Origin: Anopheles merus
Lineage: Eukaryota; Arthropoda; Insecta; Diptera; Culicidae
Direction of reading: 5' to 3'
Assembly (NCBI RefSeq): GCF_017562075.2
Contig: NC_054085.1
Location: forward strand, 25,348,185 to 25,412,184
DNA length: 64,000 nt
Part shown: positions 58,070 through 64,000 of the stretch, in pieces
How the letters are laid out: each line of letters opens with the position of its first letter
How positions within the stretch are numbered: position 1 is the stretch's first letter
Made by a program: the position numbers and the translations under genes
The notes under the pieces: generated by a model
Database searches by the model: none
Told to the model about the DNA's origin: nothing
Seen by the model: only the letters and a program-made list of their open reading frames with translations

Positions 58070-60184
58070 GGTAACAGCCGTACCAACTGCAACCGTGGTG
58101 CGATAAGAAAGAGGGCAAAAAGCAATCTGTGCCAAATAGGTGCCTTTTTTGTTTTGTTTTTGCCTTAGAGCCTAGGCCAACCGTTGGCCAATTTTCGACG
58201 CTTTTGCTTTCACGTTCACCTCTCACTGAGTTCAAACAGATCACAAGACACACTCGACGCCGGAGGTCAACGCGGTTCACGAACGCTCACGTTCGACTGG
58301 TCGCTTGTGAGTGAGCCCGTGAAAAACCTCGCAGCGCACAGGGAACAACGCACACGCAGCACCGGACTGGAAAGTGAGGGCACGCGCGGTATGACGAAAC
58401 TTGCTGCACGGGATTCCTTGGGATGGAATGAGGGGAGGGGGTGATTGTTTACCCTTCGCAGACGGTTGCATTCGCGGCACTCTGACTCACTCACTCCAAT
58501 GCATCGCGCGTGTCGGCCCGAGTCGAGTCGAAGGTAACAACTGCAACTCCCAAACCGTGGATTACGTGACTTTCGGCACACGGCCAATGGCTGCAGCAGC
58601 AGGGGCATGCATGCGAAAAGCGAACCAAAACAAACCGCCGTCAAAACGGGGTGTTTCGCGATGTTTTGCGATGGGTTTGTGTTGGATGCGATGATTTTAA
58701 CCCTTGTCAATGGCAGCAAAATACAAACACTGATCAAAATTTTGGATTTATTTTTAATAAACAGTATTTTTTTAGTTTTTTTTTTTTAGAAATTTGTAAT
58801 GTGGGCACAGAAATCGAAAAAAATCAAACCGCAAGCCAACTAACTTGATAACAAATCATCAACAAACTAGTGAAAGTAAAGGTGGATTTTGACAATTTTG
58901 ATGATACGAACCATATCGATGATTCCGACGGTTCCAATGGATCCAATGATTTTCAACGATTCCGGGCGGTTCCGGTCGGTTTCCTGGTGCTAAATTAGGT
59001 TTGGTGTTCCTGTTCGACCATTCCGACCTTTTCGAAACTACCGGGGTGCATTTCACCGTTCCGATCGTTCCGATCGTTAAACCCAAGTGCCTCAACTCCA
59101 CTAAACGACCAGCAAACGGGTTCTAAACGACTCAAGGTCTCTACCTAAACGGAATATAGAAAGACTTCGTTTAGCAGACGGTGAACGACTGATGCATTCT
59201 AAAAATATAAAAAAAGGTGGTGGCGCCATCTGTTGGTGGATCATACCCAACCAGTTGAGGCACTGCGCTTGCTTCGCTTTGGGAGCTTTCTCCTTCCCTT
59301 TGTAGTGTTATATGGTTTCGCATTGAATATATGCATCGCTCGAACAAGAGCGGCGATACGCTTGTTTAAGTATTAAACTCCAATGAGAACCATTTGTACA
59401 GAAGCAAGTGAGATTTGAATATTGGTCGATGATGCTGAAATCCATGTATATGACCACACGACCATTCACATAGATTTTTGCTCGGAAAATTAGTAGACTA
59501 TATAGATCATGATTAGATGAAGCTTGTCGAAACACATTGCAAGAAAAGGACAGTAATTTAATAATGAGTTGTAAAACGCCATCTATTGAGCGAACCAGTG
59601 AAGCTATGGAGATTTCTTTTATTTATATGGACATTTGATTTTCCAGTCGTTTAAGCTTAATCTATGGTGCTTGGGAAAATATTCTTCCTAATTTCAAATA
59701 ATGAACATAATCTATTTTTAATGTTAAGTTAAATGTCATGTAAACACATTAAGATTTAGAAACAAAACACATCAACTTTGAAGTTAAAATAACTTCTATG
59801 AAGGAACTACACTCTGAAATGTACTTGCCGAGAATACAATTATTTTATTATCGTCCAAATTCAACCCCACCACGAAATGGCAGTTGCGTAGACGTTTTTT
59901 TCCGAAAAAAAGTAATTATCGAAAAAAGTTTGATTTCGTCGTTTCTGAAGCGTGTGCACAATTGTGCAACGCACTGTACCATGAGCCAATCAAACCGTTG
60001 AACGATAGCGCCATCCATGCGTGCCTACTAGGACGGCAAAATAAATGAAACCTTTTTTTTCCACTATTCTACTGTTTGAGGTCTTCGCCCCAAGGATAGC
60101 CATGGTGCCAGTTCCTTCTTTACGACCAAAGCAACCCAGTTGCTGCGGTCGACATTTCAGTTTGTCTACCCATTCGCCGGCAGG
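58070..60184. other. DPH1-MEIOB divergent intergenic region
   Basis: Promoter region for both genes. It contains a diverged GATTCCGACGGTTCC tract near 58915-59060, otherwise AT-rich DNA with no coding exon seen. The 5' UTR of MEIOB may include 60050-60184. Confidence 0.5.
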
Positions 60185-61725
60185 ATGTGTGCGTCCGAAA
60201 TTTCGACCGTTAAAACGATCGCCCAAATCAACGACGAAACGCGCAACTTTATCCTGGTCGGGGTCGTGATAGCGAAAAGTGATCCGCGCTATTTCAGCGG
60301 CCACCCGAAAGGGCGCGGACCGTTCGAGGCGGATTCGACCACCGCGGACACATCGCACGAGACGGCCCGGGGCGTGCTCACGCTAACGTTGCGCGATTCG
60401 AACCGTGACACCATCAACTGTACCGTGTGGGGTAAGGCGGACACTATCATCCACTACGATGGTGCGTTTGCCATCGGGGACGTGATCGATGTGAACCGGC
60501 CGCAGGTTGCTGCCTCGATGTTTGGCCGGTCCGAGCAGTACTCGCCGACCGTTACCTCGCCGTACTGTCTCACGGTAAACGACCAGACGGTTCAGGGGGC
60601 ACAGATAACGCGCCACGACGGACCGGCACAGGAGCGGCAACGGTTTCGGGCCCTGCTGAGGGTGCCGCTGGTGCAGCCGGGTGAAACCATCCCGCTGGCC
60701 GACATTGTCGCGAGCGGTTCCGGCTGCAATGGGGAAACGTTCAACGTGCTCGTTGTGGTGCGTGCGGTACGCGCCAAGCGGGATGTTCGAGTCGCCCGCA
60801 GCAATCAGGTGAAAACGTTCCGTGAGGTAATCCTGATGGACGGCAGCCACGGTGGGGTGCTGATGAAGCTTTGGTCCGACAGCTACATCCGGTGGTCGGA
60901 GCAGTGGGTACCGCTCAAGACGACCCTGCTGATCGCGGATGCGCGGGCCGAGTTTAACGCGTACTACAAAACCATCTGCCTGGCGGTGGACCGGAAGACG
61001 ATCATCACGCAAGATCCGGCTGTACCGCAGCTGGCGAGCCTGCTGAACCACGCCAGGAGCATCCCAACGCAGGAGATCGATGTCGTATGCTCGCTAGCGT
61101 CCGGTTCCGTTGATCGTTGAGTATTCTATTTCCCATTTTTTTCTCAATTATATATTCCACTACGAATCCGATTGCATTTCTCATTCTAACAGCATCAACC
61201 ATAAACACCGTAATGACGGTGCAGCAGATTCTCGACCGTACCGAGGGTGATCTGGTGCAAGAGGAGGACCAATTTACCGCCCTTTGCTACGCCGTTATAA
61301 CTCGCTTCGATCTTGACGGTTGCTCGCGGCTCGTTAGCGAACGGTGCGCTCATTGTCGGTCGCTGGTGCGGGAACCGACCGGGACGTGTGGAAAGTACGA
61401 TTGCCCAGGGCAGACGACGGCACCCGATGCTCGGGAGCCATTTTTTGACATCGCGGTCGACGTTACCGATCATACGGGCACGCTGACCGGCTGCCGGATG
61501 GCGAGCCGTGTGGCCGAAACCGTGCTCTGCTGCGATGTGGCCACGTTTCTGCGCCAAACCGACACGCAGCGGACGGTGCTGAAGTGGAAGTATCTGCTCG
61601 ACCGCTGTGCGGTACGGCTGATTGTGAAGCGACGGTCGGCGGTACGGTTTCAGCATCTGTACTCCATCGTCGACTGTGCCATCGCGGACCCGGGCGAGGT
61701 GGAGGCTAAGCTGAAGGTTTACTGA
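60185..61725 (+). CDS. MEIOB: Meiosis-specific OB-domain protein
   Basis: Single-stranded-DNA-binding OB-fold protein related to RPA1; mammalian MEIOB with SPATA22 supports meiotic recombination, and Drosophila hold'em (hdm) is the fly relative. Two exons, 60185-61115 and 61193-61725, give 487 aa. The intron (77 bp, GTTGAG donor, ACAG acceptor) joins SGSVDP to STINTVMTVQQIL as in the human LSTIVDVYTVEQL region. Matching blocks: FILVGVVIAKSDPRYF, INCTVWGKADTI, FAIGDVIDVNRP, LADIVASGSGCNGETFNVLV, WVPLKTTLLIADARAEFN, RKTIITQDPAVPQLASLL. The C-terminal third OB has the zinc-type cysteines CAHCRSLV, GKYDCPG and DVTDHTGTLTGCRMA. The start at 60185 is the first ATG of the frame; an upstream exon cannot be excluded. 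Confidence 0.85.
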
Positions 61726-62350
61726 TGACGGCATTAAACGAAATTGTGTCATTTTTGTATTACGCTTTGTAATATTCAACTGTTGATTACAATATATAGA
61801 AGCCTGGTTGAAATACGGAGTTTTTACGATTTTACATACTCTGTTTGTTTTTTTTTTATATATTTGTTTTACCTTCTTAAAATTTTGGATTCGTTAAAAA
61901 AATCAGGATCTAGAAGCCTTAATGGATTTCTAAATTTAATACGAGATTGAAAAAAAAATGCTTGAAAATATTGAACATTTTGTAGGAAATAAAGGAATGC
62001 TGGAAAGCAATGAATAAATGCAGAGACGACGTCCTCTGGTTTTGTGGAAATCTAAGTAAACATCTAAACACGTGATTACATTAAGACTCAGGCAAGACCT
62101 ACACTTAAACCATATGCGTCTGCCGGTCAATACGTTGATAGTATCGATTACTTAGGATTTGTCGACTGTTGAGCCTGATACAGTAAAAAAGGCAAACACT
62201 GTGGTACAAGATTGTTAAAGATTAGAATGACAGAGCGTTAAACACCGCGAATAACAGTAGCAGCTTCGGTTTGGCCTTCTGCAATAAATATGATTTGTAT
62301 GATGCTTCAAGAAGTGGGCCTCAAGTGTCATCTCCAGTATTTTCCTCTTT
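61726..62350. other. MEIOB-DNAI2 convergent 3' region
   Basis: AT-rich DNA between two stop codons, expected to hold both 3' UTRs. No other feature recognised. Confidence 0.6.
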
Positions 62351-64000
62351 TTACTCATTTTCACCATCGGACTCGTAATTTTCCGGTTTGTACGGTTTGC
62401 GCACTTTCTTCGGATCGTATTCTAAAACACCAACGAAAAGATAATCGTTGCGTTAATCTGGTTAAGATTTGGTTCCTGTAGCAATGCTTACCTTCTTCAT
62501 ACTCCTCCGGGTGGCGTGACTTTCGTTCCTTTTCCAGCATCTGCAGGTACTCCTGTTCGGCCGCTTCACAAGCAGCTGAAGCAAAAAAGAAAAAGGTAAC
62601 AATTCATCCATTAAAAAAGAAATCGTCTTCCGTAGCAAAGAACTCACATCGACACTGGAATAGCTTCGGCTTATCCTCCGTATGCTCGTCCTGCCTGTTT
62701 AGGGTGCGCACCTTCAGCTTCATCTCACGCGATTTCGCCTCCAGAATCTTTTCGCGGCGATTCTCCCGCTCAAGCATCTGTACGTTCCGGGAATTGAAGA
62801 GTAATATTGTCAATACATCCACCTTCGCGGTCTCCTTCCCCAACTTACCGCCGTCAGCAGTGGCTTGTCATTCCTGATCGACGTCATATTTTCCGACATT
62901 TCGATCAAAAACGTGGCTCCCTTCACACTGCCCGTACCGACCAGCCGGCCCGACTCGTGGGCCCTCAGGCACTTGAGGCTCTCGTCGCACACCTTGATGC
63001 TGAGCGTCGGTTCGCTGTGCTGCTGAAGTAGATCCCAAGCGTCCAGCACACCGTCGACGCGGCTCACGAAGAACAGCGAATAGCGCGTCGGACTCCAGGC
63101 TCCGTCCGTCAGCATTACGTCGTGGTTTTTGGTCCAAACGATCGAGCTCTCCCGGCAGTCCTCCGACCAGATGCGTGCGATCCAATCCCCGATGGTGAGG
63201 AAGTTCTTCACGAAGGCGGGATTGCGCGTCAGCGCGTAGATTGGTCCCGTGTGGCATTGCATCTAGCATCGATGGGATGGTGTAGGTGCAAACCCGTGAT
63301 TGAAAATGTCTTCAACAAATCCACCCCAATTCTTTGTAATTACTTACCCTGAAAACGATTTTCTCCTGCGGCGATTTTCCCTTCCGATTGCACGAAAACA
63401 GCATGCCCTGTTCCGTGCCGCACATGAAGCGCGTGGGAATCGATGTTTCGTACTCCAGGCAGCTAACACCGTACGACCGGGACAGGTCCTGCTCGTCCGC
63501 CTTGATCGGATCCATCAGCAGCTTGTCGATCGGTTGCGACAGCTTCCGCGTATCCCACCACATCACCTGACTGTCGGACGAGCCGGAAAAGAACTCCGTG
63601 CCGCTTTTGGAGTTAATCCACAGCGCTGAATTGACCGGAGCGCGGTGCGAATGTTCCCGCTCGCTGATCATGACCGGTTCCTGCTCGTTGCGCGTATCCC
63701 AGGCAGCCACCTGCCCATTGTACATACCGCACACCAGCGTCGTGGGGTCCTTCTGATTGTACTCCAGGCAGATCATGGAGCTGGTCGGCTTGAACCGCAG
63801 CAGCGGAGCGTTCGGATTTTCCACCTCCCATATGTACGAGCAGACCGACTTGCCGAGCACCTCGCCAAAGTTCATGTTGCAGTGCGACACGGCAATCTTG
63901 GTGCCACCGTCCGGCGACCAGGACAGATGCGTTACCGGCTGCTTGTAAATGCTCGGATCGCGGTACACGTTCAGCGTGCGCGAGCTGCTCCGCTCGATCA
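62351..64000 (-). CDS. DNAI2: Axonemal dynein intermediate chain 2 (partial)
   Basis: Outer-arm dynein intermediate chain of motile cilia and sperm flagella (Chlamydomonas IC69 family). Only the 3' two thirds or so is in the window; the start lies beyond 64000. Exons: 63348-64000 and beyond, 62849-63262, 62648-62777, 62492-62575 and 62351-62421. WD-repeat blocks match DNAI2: VTHLSWSPDGGTKIAVSHCN, SYIWEVENPNAPLLRFKP, CGMYNGQVAAWDTR, SSDSQVMWWDTRKLSQP, PTRFMCGTEQGMLFSCNRKG, TGPIYALTRNP, NFLTIGDWIARIWSED, DGAWSPTRYSLFF. The coiled-coil tail MLERENRREKILEAKSREMK follows. All four intron phases agree. Presence fits a mosquito, which has flagellated sperm and ciliated chordotonal neurons. Confidence 0.93.

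Overview
The window looks like nuclear DNA of a dipteran, most probably an Anopheles-type mosquito. The genes are intron-containing and insect-like: an Argonaute-2 with a long glutamine-rich N-terminus, an arthropod-type SMYD protein and a Sep2-type septin. A tRNA-derived SINE of about 200 bp resembling mosquito SINE200 and a Himar1-like mariner are also present. Exons are GC-rich with strong C/G third-position bias; the spaces between are AT-rich and full of small transposons. The genus is inference, not a measured result.

Layout: 1-7.2 kb is gene-poor, with a weak candidate for the 5' end of a secreted-protein gene on the minus strand. Eleven genes follow: a SMYD methyltransferase (7285-9918, -); SELENBP1/methanethiol oxidase (13227-14913, +); septin Sep2 (19717-26335, -, with a 5.2 kb first intron); TRAPPC12 (27812-29427, -); ANKLE2 (31930-35048, -); Elongin C (36912-38844, +); MCMBP (42253-44298, -); Argonaute-2 (46764-54605, -); DPH1 (56416-58069, -); MEIOB (60185-61725, +); and the 3' part of axonemal dynein intermediate chain DNAI2 (62351-64000, -, cut by the window edge). 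Exon boundaries were set by GT/AG sites, reading phase and recalled family sequences. For all ten complete genes the exon lengths sum to whole codons.

The genes are unrelated housekeeping or tissue-specific functions: RNA silencing, septin cytoskeleton, vesicle tethering, nuclear envelope, ubiquitin ligase/elongin, replication, translation-factor modification, meiosis and cilia. There is no operon logic. MEIOB and DNAI2 are convergent; DPH1 and MEIOB are divergent, as are ANKLE2 and ELOC.

The most interesting material is in the repeats. It includes a short transposon with near-perfect terminal inverted repeats and a decayed THAP domain, nested with a Harbinger-like MITE inside one SINE. A full-length mariner has a single uninterrupted ORF but a first catalytic Asp changed to Gly. 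A 0.9 kb tandem duplication in Argonaute-2 intron 1 copies the end of coding exon 1 with its splice donor, and a SINE sits about 13 bp from another Argonaute-2 splice donor. A dispersed family with TAGTGATGGG-like ends is filled with degenerate GGAGTCG or GATTCCG repeats and occurs at least eight times.
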